From: Apostichopus japonicus
Lineage: Eukaryota > Echinodermata > Holothuroidea > Aspidochirotida > Stichopodidae
Length of the DNA stretch: 64,000 bases
Assembly (NCBI RefSeq): GCF_037975245.1
Contig: NC_092583.1
Location: 4,499,264 to 4,563,263, forward strand
Reading direction: 5' to 3'
Below, piece after piece: positions 43,501 to 56,280 of this stretch; positions within the stretch are counted from its first letter, which is position 1, and every line of letters starts with the position of its first letter. Under the pieces are notes generated by a model. That model saw only the letters and a program-made list of their open reading frames with translations, searched no databases and was not told the origin of the DNA. A program made the translations under genes and the position numbers.

Positions 43501-46500
43501 ATTTGTGAAGTCAAAACAAAGTCTATGATACATTTAAATATTAAACTTGGTGATGATCCAAAATTAATATTATCTGTTCAGTAAATAACTTACAGTATCT
43601 AGGTAAATAATTAATGGAACCCTGTCTGATGAATTTGAGAAATTGAGTCAATATCATGTTAAATTATGAAAAGTAGGGATACGTAGGCTGCCTTCATGCT
43701 GCATATCATATTTTTACTCACACTAAATCCCCTGTAGATGTATTTATCTGCAAGAAATAAAAATCCACTTTGCAGGATTTCTTCTTTAACAAAACTATGT
43801 TGGCTTTGCCCTAAAACAGAACTAGGTCGGCTCTGTGAATAAATATCTCGGTCAACAAAAAATAAATTGACCAATTTATCCTACTTTGCTAGGACTTTAT
43901 TCCAGTGACTGAAACTTAGGCTGATTAACCTACCAGGTAATTGCATTAAACCTTTTAATTAAGGCTGATCCTGAGGGTATAGAACAGAACAGAAGTTTAC
44001 AGCCTTGGAATTCTTCTTCTTCTTCTTCTCTCATGTTCCACGGAAGTTGTACCCTACTCTACTTATTCAAATGGGTTGGTAACAGAGAAATCCAAGCCAG
44101 ATGAGAGAAACGTTTAAATCAAAAGAACTTACAATATTACTAATTATGCAATAATGCAAGACCCAGATCCTCGGCATGTTAGCAGTTATTTTCAATTTCA
44201 ATTCACTCTTTCTTTTTTACCTTGTTTCCTCCCCCTTTGCATTTTCACCACTTTTCAGGTAATATATTTATCCTGTATCCTAAATTGGAAAATACTATGC
44301 AAAAATGGGACAACTATACAACTACAACCGTATACTGTAGCAGTTTTTACACGCTGAAGCCTGAAGCATATATTTTCAGTATTTTATAAGAAATAAATTC
44401 ATAAACCTGAGAAATGCTTTAAAACAAAATGTGACTGAGCTGATTATTCCCTGCTTACTTATCTAATAAGATGTCAAGAGCTTGGCTTTGTTGGGAGAAT
44501 TAGGAATTGGGAAGGAATTTGGAAGGGAGAGGGAGGATGGGGAAAGGGGTGGTGTTGATCAAAAGGCCCAAAATATTTACCACTTTTGTATGTGAAGGTA
44601 GATCAGAGTGCCTATCTTATACGCAGGAATGACTGCCTTTCTTTGAGTGGCCACGTTAGCAGAAAGTCTCATTAAAGTAGTATACTAGTCGTCCCTCAGG
44701 CAACCTGCAGTGCCTTTATTTTTATTTGACTGTATGACTGTATGTAATTATAGTTGTAGGCAATATTATAGGTATAGCCAGTAGGAAGAGGAAGCTGTGA
44801 CCGTAACCTGGAAATGGGCTATTTGGGTCATAGTGTGCTAAATTGGTATATACTTGTTTATATATTGAAGTCAGGTATTGTAGAAAGTGCTACATACAGT
44901 ACATAGCAGAGTAGAGACAGGCGTTAAGTATATTTTTGGAGTTGACAGTTGTCCAAGACATGGTGATGGATTGCAGGAAGGAACTCCCTGACCGACAGCC
45001 TTGACTGGAAATAAAATGCTAATAATATGCTTGGATAACCACAGCACAGTATGTGGTGATTGCATCATTGCATATGAATACAGTACTTATTTGGTCAGTT
45101 GCAGCGTGTGGACTTCTTTCTTTACAAGCAGTACTCTTATATATAACATGTACATTTTACAATATGTTAACATGCACATATATGTATTGCGTAGATGTCC
45201 TGCAGTCAAAGGGAAGGGACCCCGGGAGGATGGAGACATTGTCACCCCTTTTATGGTGGAGCGGTCCTGGATTCTGATCTTGCTTGCATCCTACTTGTCC
45301 AAAAGTTTCACATTCATTCTACCAAAAATGATATCACATGCTAGCAGAAACAAAAGTTAGTTTAGGTCAAGATTTGATTAACATAGCTTGGCTCTGTAAC
45401 TGTAGGTAAAAATCCAGTGTTGACACTTTTGTGTACACTCTGCTATGCTACAGGTGCTGAGAAGTCTAGCATCACATGTCTATTGTGCTCTGGTCAACGG
45501 TAAACCGTACAATATATGTAGGTGTTGTAGCATCAAGTGTAAATGAAAGATCTGCCTCAGGCCGAATTACATTAAAGCTCAGTGACAGAGGATAATCATA
45601 CAGGCAGTTGTTTACTTGAGACCTGAAGCAAAAACAAATACCTTGTTGACTAAATGCTCAACTTAGTGTGCATAGCAATCAGGGTTACTTTGAGTACATT
45701 CTTGAATCTCCAGTGTATCTTCTCTGAAGTGGAGACTAACATGAAGATGTATCTAGGAAGAAAGTTTGGTAGGCCTACATAGCTGAATCATCAAGTGTTA
45801 TGTGCAAGACTAAGCAATAATGACAGGATTGAGTTCAGAGTTCTGTGAAAGAACAATGTTCGGTAGATCGCTGGTACTGGCCATCTGGGATGTCCAGTGT
45901 GCTGTCATACTATATGCAGTATGTTAGGTGTAATAGGATAGGCTAACCTCTGTTGAAATATTGCCATGCTTGGTTGACCTTGTCATTTGGCCTGCATATG
46001 TGCCACACCGGAATCACTTCATATACATACATAATTATGAAAACTCACTTAACCCCTTCAAGAATATGGTCAGCAAATTAACATGCATCAAAGAAATGCC
46101 CAGTTCACACTAATTCCCATCTACCTTTGGCCTACACTGTCTGTTCAGTCATGATCAAGTGTTGTACTAGAGGGCTTAAACAATATTAAAAGACAATTTT
46201 AGGAAGGAAGTAGTGTGGTTCCAATAAATGCAAAATTCATATAATTTCAATTTGTTAAAATGTGGAACAGAACCTGTCTTAATCCAAACTTGCCAATAAT
46301 GTCATTGTTCATATCTATAATCCATTAAGCCACCGTTATACTGTACTACATAGTATAAACACCCTGCCATAATTGGGTCATGTTTGTAACCCAAAGTCTA
46401 ATGTTTTCATCCTGTAGTTACCGACAAGTATATGCTACATGGATTAAAAAAACGTCAATACTGTAAAAAAAAAAAAATTCTTGTGTCTTCGGTCTCAAGC

Positions 46501-48745
46501 TGTTACCTGTCTTTGAACATATTTGGAAAGAAGTCGAAATGCTGGTACTTGAAAGGAACAGTAGTACATTAAACCCTTTTTCTATCACTACGGTATAATT
46601 TCAAGCGATGAAATATATGCACCTAACCTGTCTCCCACTCATGTACGCAATCCGCTCCAGTTACAGTACGCTTGCAACAATTTGGTAACATTTTGGAATA
46701 CACTGTATATATAACACATACTGTACTGTAGGCCTACTCCACAACCTTCAGTAGTGAGCGCTCATCATCCAAACTTACGCAGAGATTTCTCCTCTTTACA
46801 AAAGAGTCTCTATTAAACTTTCTCTCATTTTTTGTGTGTGTTTATTCAGAATAATATTAACTTTAGCATCATTACTTTGAAGTATATTTCATATATAATT
46901 ATATTTATCCTTCAACAGTCTCACCGTCTGGCTCTTTCCAAATGAAAAAATTTACGAGCGTTCGCTTATTAAGCCTGCTCGGGTTTTTTTTTTTTTCTCA
47001 GTGTTTTGTCCCAACAGACGTGTATCACACACTATAACAGTGACCTACTGTACACACAGCCGAGCTCACAGACTGATGCGCGTCTCACAATCTTGGATTA
47101 TTTTATTGATTTTGCTATCTTGGTTACGTGCCATTTTCAGGGCAGAAATTTATTGATTGGTGGATAGGATCATATTTTGTAGTATTATGACATAAATATG
47201 AGCAAGCTGAGTAAATTTTGGTTAACTAACAGTCAGAGGGGGGGGGGGCCTTAAAGAACAGTGCAGCTTGTTCAATTGAATGTAACCCCCTAGGGGGAGA
47301 GGATCATGAGCAAAAAGGCAGAATGTATTCAAACAATAATCATTCATTGACAACTCGAAAATGTAATGTTTACAAGAAAACATCTCGCAGTCCGGGTGCG
47401 ATGAATATCCGCCCGGTGCGGCTGTCGACGGTGACAGATCTGGCACTTGGAACATTGCCAATTTGTAGTGCTAGCTGGCTTAAATCCCTCACAGTATTGA
47501 TTCTTAAGTATCCCATATATATATACCAGTGTTGGACATAATTCAGTTCATAGCTTGACGGTCTGTCCAATTTATATTTCGAAAAATCGGATAATAATTA
47601 TATTTGATATTTACGGTAAAAGTATGAAAGTTGGATGTTTTTTTTTTAGTTTGATCAGCTGTGTATGTTAGATTGAACAATACCCAGTACAGAAGGTATT
47701 GGTAAATTTATTTAGAAAATTATTAAGAATTATTTAAAAAAATTATAAAGTTATTAAAACATGAAAAAAAAACAAATTCTTGAATCAAGTTGGTGATTGC
47801 TATTCAGAATCTGCGTTGGCCAGATTTCACTCCATTTACTTGAGAATTATCGCTCAGATGGCCCCAGTATCTAATCACGAGTATTCTATCCATCCGAAAG
47901 ACATTACAAGCTGATAATTAGCCGTTAATGATAACAACCGCATGAAAAAAAAAATCTGGCCTATTTTATGAAGCGTATAAAGTTGTAACTTGTATAAAGT
48001 CTAGGGTAAAGTATTCTCGTTTACTTTAGACAAGCAACATACTCTGTGCATGGCATGAGACCTCTTATGTGACATTAATGAAACAGACTAACAGCTCGTG
48101 GCGAGAAAACGGGAAGCTGTATTAAGCAAAACCAGCTGCTTTGAGAGCCATTGTCAATTAGAATTTTACTTCCCTCCACTCTGGCGTGTCGACTCCACTA
48201 ATACACACGTTTTGTGTACCTGCTACATAATAATTCAGCATTTGATGTGATGAAACAGCTGTGTGTGGGGAGGTCTTCAGAATGGTAGTTACATTTAGGA
48301 AAAAGTTAAAACTTAAACTAACATGTTGTGCTATCATCTTGTATTAATATTTAATAGGTTGTTCTTCCAAAATGTTTGTAAAATACCCTATTGTTTCTTT
48401 TGATCACCCTAAATGTTTGAAGCCCCCCTCCCCCCCCACAGTCAATGTAACAAATTGCCATAGATATCGGAATACGCACGAGTTTGGTTAAAAATACCTG
48501 ATTATGACTGACTTTTATTGCAATTGCAAATTATTGCTAAATTGTTCTAGCAGTGGGGTCATAATGACAATATTGAGGTCATGATTGCTTTGTTTTTACG
48601 TTTTTAACCAATGAAAATCAGAAAGTTAATCTCAGTTGTATGCTCCAATTATTTCAGCATGCTACAGTTGGGAAGTGATTAATGTTCTCAGCACTCATCT
48701 ATTAGCCATAGGCCGGAGGTATACTGTCAAGTACTAAAGCATGTA
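43501..48745 (+). other. CTNNAL1 intron 1, middle part
   Basis: AT-rich and unique for the most part, with a TTC repeat near 44009-44028, poly-A/T runs, and G and C runs near 47237-47250 and 48424-48437. No exon or RNA gene was recognised. Confidence 0.45.
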
Positions 48746-48749
48746 TATA

Positions 48750-48810
48750 TATATCTATATATCTCTATATATGTATATATATCTCTCTCATATATATATC
48801 TCTCTCTCTA

Positions 48811-48881
<71 letters not shown>

Positions 48882-48898
48882 GGAACAACTGTTAAACA
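48750..48898. repeat. TA microsatellite with TCTC interruptions
   Basis: Long (TA)n with short CTCTCTC breaks in its left half. The Tyr/Ile ORF beginning inside it is a repeat artefact. Confidence 0.95.
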
Positions 48899-49160
48899 GT
48901 ATATATATATTTTACCTTAACAAAATCTCTGGGACGTTGATTGACCTTGTAGTCATAATGACTGACCAGAATTTAACGTGTAAAACTGTTGAATCAGAAT
49001 ATGCCATATTTGTTATGGATATCATGCAATGCGTACAGAGCCATGGGAGCTTGTATAGGTACATATATGGTAGAATGTTGTACTTTAATGGCACTACCAA
49101 TGTGTACTGTAGAGTGCATGAGTTAGAAAGTGAGAGATGTGCCATGCCCCTCTAGACCTT

Positions 49161-49230
49161 TCTTGACCTGTCTTGACCTGTCTTGACCTGTCTTGACCTG
49201 TCTTGACCTGTCTTGACCTGTCTTGACCTG
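49161..49230. repeat. Seven perfect units of TCTTGACCTG
   Basis: Seven exact 10-base units, with a degenerate unit before them. Confidence 0.97.
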
Positions 49231-49479
49231 ACTCAACTTTAGGATTGCATTTTCAATTCCTGACCATACAGTCTGTACTTTATTTTGGTTACATTGTAGG
49301 ACTACAACTCCATTGGCCCACTTCTATAAGGCAATGCTTATTCCCTCTTCATTCTAAACTTATATAGTACCTTTGTCACGGTCGTCATTCTCAAAAATCA
49401 GATATTGACTTTCATACTCGGTGTTGATTTTCTGGCCCATTTACATATCTGCACTGAAACATGTACAGTATAACTCATT

Positions 49480-49650
49480 TATGCTATGCACCTAACATGT
49501 CCCATATAACATGTGTTCACAATAAATTAAATACTGCACCCGCCCATGTCCCATTCAACATGTACAATACCTTTACAGCACCCACCCATGACCCATATAA
49601 CATGTACTATATATACCTTTATTGCACCCACCCATGTCCCATTTATGGGT
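49480..49650. repeat. Short tandem repeat with CCATGTCCCAT
   Basis: About four units of 50-60 bases contain ACCCACCCATG or similar, CCCATATAACATGT and a TACCTTTA link. Confidence 0.75.
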
Positions 49651-52147
49651 AACCTTTTAATTCACTTTTATTCTTTTTTTGTTGAAAGTATCTCTCAGAT
49701 GCTTCTTCACTGTACAATAACTTTGAACTAACAGGATCATATATGAGATAAATATACATCTCTTTATATTGCTTGTAGCATAAAAGGAATTTCCGAGTAG
49801 AGAGTTACTCATTCAATTTCCTTTGTATTATTATATGCTAATTTCTTTTGTTAAAACTGTTACCACAAAGAGACCATGTATCTTTTTGTTGTGATTACTG
49901 TAGAATATATTGAAGTTGATAAGAACTCATTGTAGCTGGATTGATACTTTTTTTGTGTAGAAGGCTGAATAGTTCTAACCCAAAACTTATGATTTGGCTG
50001 TTTACTGTACCAACGATGGTACTAACCTTTCTCCTATGAACATACATATACTCTCCAATCTACCTAGCTCATGTTAACAGATTTGGGTAACATTCTTGGA
50101 CTGGAAGTGCATATGAATATACATGGAGAGAATTATCATGAAAGAATATGGAATATAGAAAAAGGCTAAAGGTTGAGAAAAAAAAATATCATAGAGGGTT
50201 AAAACTTAAAAGTGCAGTCAGTCCTTTTTCATTCTGAAGATGATATGATTTTCAGTTCTAATATTCAATAGTGAAGACGTTACAGAGTCTACAGTTACAT
50301 AAACTCAGCCACTAATGGCTGGAATTTTTAATGTTTTGTTTGTTTGTTTGTCGTCATGTAAGTCTTTAATTCTCTAACGGTTCGACGGCAAAGTCCCTGA
50401 AAACGTAATATCAGATCCAAAATTCTGTCTCACTGCAACCCCTTTCCTTTATGGAATACCCTCCATATGCGAGACATTTGGCATATGTTATGTACTATTT
50501 CATGGTTCTGATTATGTATCGCAAAATACATTATACCCCTGCAGAATCAAATTATGGACTAAAGGGGTTTTCTTAAATTGTCGAAAGTTTCCATGTTTCC
50601 GTCTAGAGAGAGGAACAGAGTTTTTAAACGGAGCGAGTCAAAACAATATGCCGTCCTCCGTCACACAGAAACATATTTTCTGCATGGTTTGTCAACCTTG
50701 CATAGATCCATGTTGTTTCTGCTCCCTTAATTATCCCAACATCGCATTCGAGAGTCCACCAAAGGTTCGTAAGCAGAGAAATTGTGTCCATTGACTTAAT
50801 AATCAAGTCCCCATGGGACAACTTTTGGGGATCTGTGTCTGCGAAGAGGGTGAAAAATAGAGAGATTAAAACTAATTTTAACTAGCGAGAAGAAGGAAAG
50901 GCCCATCAAAAGGGTAGAGTGATATTGTTGCGGCACCTGCCCTGCCGGTTGCCTCTGTCTCAGCCGATAGTGGGCAGTGTTCTACACGGAGAAAAGTTAA
51001 AGTATATGGTAGTGAAGTTTGTTGGTCGGATCTGTAACTTTCTGAATCTTAATATGTATACATGTGGATGTCGATGGACTGAATATTATGTTTGTTAGGT
51101 CATTTCATAAATGTTGCAACAGTAATCAAAACATTTTCAGAATGAGTCCCTCTGATTATAGATGGTTAGAAGGAAGGCTGTATCGTTTGAATAGATAACA
51201 GAGTGGAAGACAATCTCAAGAAACATGAAACAACATGGCAGTATTTGTAACTACTAAGGGTCTAGCTGACTACATGATTTTCAGCAGAGTTTATGCTTGT
51301 TAAAGTAGACTGCTTCATAAATATGTACCAAAACTGCAGCAATATTGACCATGATACTTTTCATCAGTTAAAGAAATTGCCCTAAATTTTGTAATTTGAA
51401 TTGCCAGTTTGAAGTATCAAGTGTGTTTAATATAATATAGGACATCATGCTATAGTATAAAAAACACCTAATTGAACTTGTTTACAAAACAGTTTGTTTA
51501 TTGTTTGCTCCATTAATGAACTCAATATTATCGACTATCTGCCTAAATCAATGTTTCGGAAAGATCAAGGTGGCAATGTTGGAAAATATTTGACGGAAAT
51601 GTATAGAGACAAGATGACTCCCTGTATGTTTGGAGCCAGAAAAACCAAAGAGATTCCTTGATGGAAAAAAAAAAAAAAAATGATGGCTCGTAGTTTATTT
51701 TTTATGCCTGTTTTTAGACTGTTCTGTCAATTTCCATTATTGAAAGAAGGTGTCCCCAAGTATCTATTACCACTTGCATGGAAAGTCTTTTGCATGTTTG
51801 GATATTTTTTCATTTAGTGGAAGACTCTGGGTCGCCATGTCCTTGTTTATAAAAGACTCGATGAAAAGCCTTTCTGTCGTGAATGGTTTGAAGGTGATGG
51901 CCAGATCTGTGCTTGTTACAGACCAAAACCCTTTTTCAGCTAGTAGTTTTTGTAGTCTAGTAATACTGATAGTATCAGTGTTAGTGCTTGTGAAGTAGGC
52001 CTATGCTGAGCTACAGTGTAATCAGTATTGTGGTTGTATATGTTGCTTGATGTGCCCAACAACACAGCTGTTTTGATTACAGTTATAATGTCAAGCAACA
52101 CAAACTATTATTATAGTTTTTCTGTATGTTAGGTAGGAGATATGTAG
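49651..52147 (+). other. CTNNAL1 intron 1, unique part
   Basis: No gene, RNA or clear repeat was seen apart from an A-run at 51665-51680. Confidence 0.45.
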
Positions 52148-52310
52148 TTACTTCGCTCTTCACTTACTGTACCAGTCTCCTCACAACCTCAGCACTTTCT
52201 CTACCGTGTCTGGAGTGAACTGGTAACATTTTTTACACTATATGCCCTCTGTGACCGGACCCCATCGGTCAATGAACGCCTTTCTCATTCTACCATCCAA
52301 ACTGTTTAGA
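52148..52310 (+). repeat. Copy 1 of a dispersed family of about 150 bp
   Basis: Contains CTCCTCACAACCTCAGCACT, GAACTGGTAACA and CCCTCTGTGACCGG, shared with the copies at 58083 and 59183. Confidence 0.75.
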
Positions 52311-52437
52311 TAGATGGATAGATAATGGTGTTTGAGGGATTTCTGAAGCATAAATTCAATGAAATTGAAATTGCCTAGCACAAGTTGTGGGATTTATAGG
52401 ACAATGTTAACAATTATTAAAGGAATATGCTGAGTTC

Positions 52438-52690
52438 AGTAGCAGTGTACAAATTCTTAAATTTAATTACCAGTGTACAAATTCTTAAATTTAACTTGAC
52501 CCAAAATTGAAAAGATTTTTTTTTAAATTATTTTATATGAAAAAGATCTACTGGTTATACACTACTTATACAGTGTACAAACTCTTAAATTAAACTTGAT
52601 CCAAAATTGAAAAGAAAAAAAGAAAGTTTATTTTATTTTTTCATATGACACAGATCTTTTTGTTATACACTCCTTATACAATCAATCATT
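52438..52690. repeat. Tandem duplication, about 125 bp
   Basis: CAGTGTACAAATTCTTAAAT with CTTGACCCAAAATTGAAAAG recurs, followed by TTATACACT. Two full units and one partial. Confidence 0.8.
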
Positions 52691-54117
52691 GCTTTAGCCT
52701 ACAGTAGGTATAGAATCAAACCTCAACAGAATTTTGCAGTTGTATAATCTATTTTTTTTTATGATGCATCTGAATTTAATATAAATGTCTCTTATGACAG
52801 CTATAGTATTCCAGCTTCCTCTCCCCAAAACTTAACCAAATTTTGTAGTTTTGCTTTCAATCTCAGTGTTTTGCTCAAGGAGTTTGTTTTGATTTCATTT
52901 GGCTTGAATGGCTTAGAATTTGTAAGCCGCTTTCAACCAACACAATGTCTTTTGTATCTCAAGGAAATATCATCTTAAGGAGTGCTTTTGTAACCTTTCA
53001 AAGGGAAAGTTAGAAATGATCATTGTGCATTTTTACACCCCCTGATGAAGAATGCAAGTTTCATTCAAGCTATTCGTTCGTGCAGTAACAGATATCATAC
53101 GATACTGTGTATATATAATTCTGCATCAATATGTACAATATATTGTGTATTGTGTATTGCTGAATGAGCTATAGATTCACTAAGTAATGCTTAACTTTAT
53201 TACTTATTGGACTGGAAAAGGGTTGTTGAATGCAAAACAGTCCATTGGGTATAAAGTTTTTGCCTGTCAGGTGGAGGAGAGGAAGGAGGGGGGTATAGTG
53301 GATTGGGTGCATGAGAGGGTTTGTGAGAGAGGATGTGAAAAGATTTTTTGGGACTTGTAAACAAACTGGTGGTGAACAGTGGTTAATACCAATAGAAGTA
53401 TGCAATGGATAGAATAGGGGTGGGTTAGTAGGGAGGGAAGGGGGGGGGTTAGTGGCGGTAGTCATATTTAGGGATACAGTTTTTGCTAGTCATGGTTACT
53501 GACTGATTTATAATGCAATTAATTGGCTAGTAAGTAATTAATGTAATTAATATTAAAAATATCGGGTTGGTAACACTAAGAATTTAAATTCGGGAGTGCA
53601 AATTGATATGGAAGTTTGATATCTAGACTTCTTGCAAACCGATATATTTCATGATCAGAAACTTGACTAAATACATCCATTATGTAAAGGAAGGTATGGA
53701 AATACAAGACAAACTGTGTTTAACTTGAAGTGTTTTATACAACACACTTATTTCACAATAATACAGCACAACTTACAGTAACTGTGCCAATATGCCTGAA
53801 AACACTGTAATGTTTGTAATATGCTGTAATGAATAGCTTTTTGCTATGCAAACTTCGAGAAGCCTATATGGACTGGACTTTGGACATAAATATCATCTCT
53901 GTCGTTATTAATAATTTAGCCTCAATACCAATATTTTGAAAGTCCCTGCAACTTTGTAACAGAATTTATATGGTACTGGCCTCATATCATTGCTTAAAAT
54001 AGGCATATTTAACAATTGACTTTAATTGGCCTCCAAGATGTTTTTTTCTGTACGAAACTTTTAATGTGAATGAGTCTTTATTATGCACCAGAGAGAGAGA
54101 GGATACTAAGGTATTTA
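52691..54117 (+). other. CTNNAL1 intron 1, unique part
   Basis: G-rich patches near 53275-53290 and 53432-53452; otherwise nothing recognised. The Pro-rich minus-strand ORF near 53465-53169 has no motif. Confidence 0.45.
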
Positions 54118-54330
54118 ATTCGCTCCTCTCTTACCTGTCTCTGACTCTATTTACTTCGTTCCTCGCTTACCTGTCTCCCCACAACCTTAGCACCCTCATT
54201 CTACCGTGCCTAGAATGTCCTGGTAACCTGGTAACACTTTGCTATCTACCTATCAACTACATGACTGGAATGTTTTTACTCTGAACCCCAAAACCTCTGG
54301 GGCACCGCCCACTTACTCATCCTTCCGAAG
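54118..54330 (+). repeat. Copy 2 of the dispersed family, diverged
   Basis: Contains TTACCTGTCTCCCCACAACC, TTAGCACCCTCATTCTACCG and CTGGTAACCTGGTAACAC. The GACCGG block is lost, but a CATCCTTCCG-like end is present. Confidence 0.7.
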
Positions 54331-54939
54331 ATAAGAAAGTTCAAATGAAGAGTTGGAGATGCTGAGGGTAAGGATCGTCCCTAGTAAACCCCCCAAACCT
54401 GTAAGGTTTGAGGAAATGAATGAAAGCTATATTAAGGTTCATGGATATTCATAAATATACTGTGCGGTATGTCCGTTATTAAGTACAATTAACAAATCTC
54501 ATGGGAAGAATTCATTTCTATAAATCTTTCATCTTCTGACTAGACGAACCGTTCAAAATAAGGGTTGGCACAGATCATCCACAACAAATTTTGCATAAAA
54601 TATATCTATCCTTGAAAGTGTTTCCTTTTTTTAAAATATGTATATTATTTCGTCTAGGGTCGCCAATTTTGTGTCCGAGTTTTGTGTGAGTGTCTTCATT
54701 CTTAAAAAAAAACCCAAACCAGTAAGTTTAAGGGTATTTGAGTGGTTGCAGGTTTATCTCCAGATGTAATTCCTTGCCCACTCTCCCTTCTCAGAAGAAC
54801 CCCCTTCAATGTTACCCACAATCCTCTGTCCTCCGTTTATCCGTTGTCATGTCGCACATCTTCCTCCGTGACCTTCATAATAGCTTCAGTTTTAGTTCAG
54901 TTTTTACCGTGTGAAACAGCCTCTTAAAAAGTTCGACCC

Positions 54940-56280
54940 TCAACTTTCGCCCGGGCAGTGCGTCTCAATTACCAACTTAAACTTCTAATTGCGGCATCTC
55001 GTCGTGAAGATGAAACGTACTGTCAGTTGTAAAACCGCCAATTTTAACCGCTCAGAATCCCTCGTGGAAAGCATCGGAAACAGGAGGCCATTGTCGGTTT
55101 CCGCAAGCTCCATTAACAAACTAATCCGATTACAAATTCACTTGTCAACCACGGCGATGACGATTCCTCTTAGTTGTGAAAACGCTCTCGAACGGAGCCA
55201 AAAAAAAACCACGCGTCGGATAAATGTTCCGATGGGATTGTATATTGAGATGTGTTATCGAAACACCTGATCTGAAATTAATGCCCTTCGTGAACATTGA
55301 CAGTACCAGGACAAAATGTACAGGCACTTTATAGTGATCAGTAAAGTAATTCTTTTGCCATCTCAGCTCCCAATTGTGCAATCTGTTATATCGCACTTTT
55401 GAGAATTTCCCATCGGTTAAAACATGTCAAATGCTGCTTGTAGTCCTAGATGGAGGGACTCTGTCTCAATGGGATGAAAGTTGATAACATCTGATTGTCC
55501 TCATACAAATTATTTATCCTCCCTAACTTTTTTTAAATTTTTTTTGTAGTCCTAGATGGAGGTAATCTGTCTCGATAGGATGAAAGTTGATAACATCTGA
55601 TTGTCCTCATACAAATTATTTATCCTTCTAACTTTTTTTAGATTTTTTAAAATTTTGTTTTATTTTATGTAGATTCTTTGGAAGGAATGTTAAACTTTGA
55701 ACCCTGGGAAAGAAAGGTCTGCACATTCATGTCCATTCTTTTTCTACCCCCTCCCCTCCCCTCCCCCAGCTTCTTTTTCCTCCTTAGTCTTAATTTGTTT
55801 CTGAGGGTAGACTTTTAACCGCTCACATGATGTTTTTGTTTGATAATACCGGAGGCCGCCGGAATGGAATCCTCGGAGATTAACGACTGGACACTGTTGA
55901 GCTCTGCCGGTCATGCGAGCAGAATGTCTTTAGGTGAAATAAATAAACAAATCTACATCTGTTTCTCCCTGACTTTTCTAAGATTTTTGCCCCGACAGGA
56001 TGGTCATAAGAATCATGAATTGACATGCTAAATACACGAGGTACCTTGCGAAGACCCCCCAGATGCCCTTCGGATACAAACATCTGGCGCCAAGAGCATC
56101 CTACTTCATGCCTGCTACGGTTTTATCACATTATTCCATGTATAATTTACAAGGAGTCCCCCGCCGTTCAAGTGAGGTACAGCGTCAATTGTCTGCTAAC
56201 ATTGTCGCTCCACTCGTGGGCGCAATCGCTCAAGCAGGCCATCAAACTCTAGACTCTATACGCGCATAACTCCGGGCTAA
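54940..56280. other. Higher-complexity, relatively GC-rich region inside intron 1
   Basis: This region looks less repetitive than its neighbours and has several overlapping short ORFs on both strands (for example 54989-55270 and 56063-56269), none with a motif I recognise. It could contain a conserved regulatory element or unrecognised exons; the sequence alone does not decide. The 55441-55640 duplication lies inside. Confidence 0.3.
55441..55650. repeat. Tandem duplication, two units of about 106 bp
   Basis: Both units begin TAGTCCTAGATGGAGG and contain TTGATAACATCTGATTGTCC and TCATACAAATTATTTATCC. The match is high, so the event looks recent. Confidence 0.93.
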
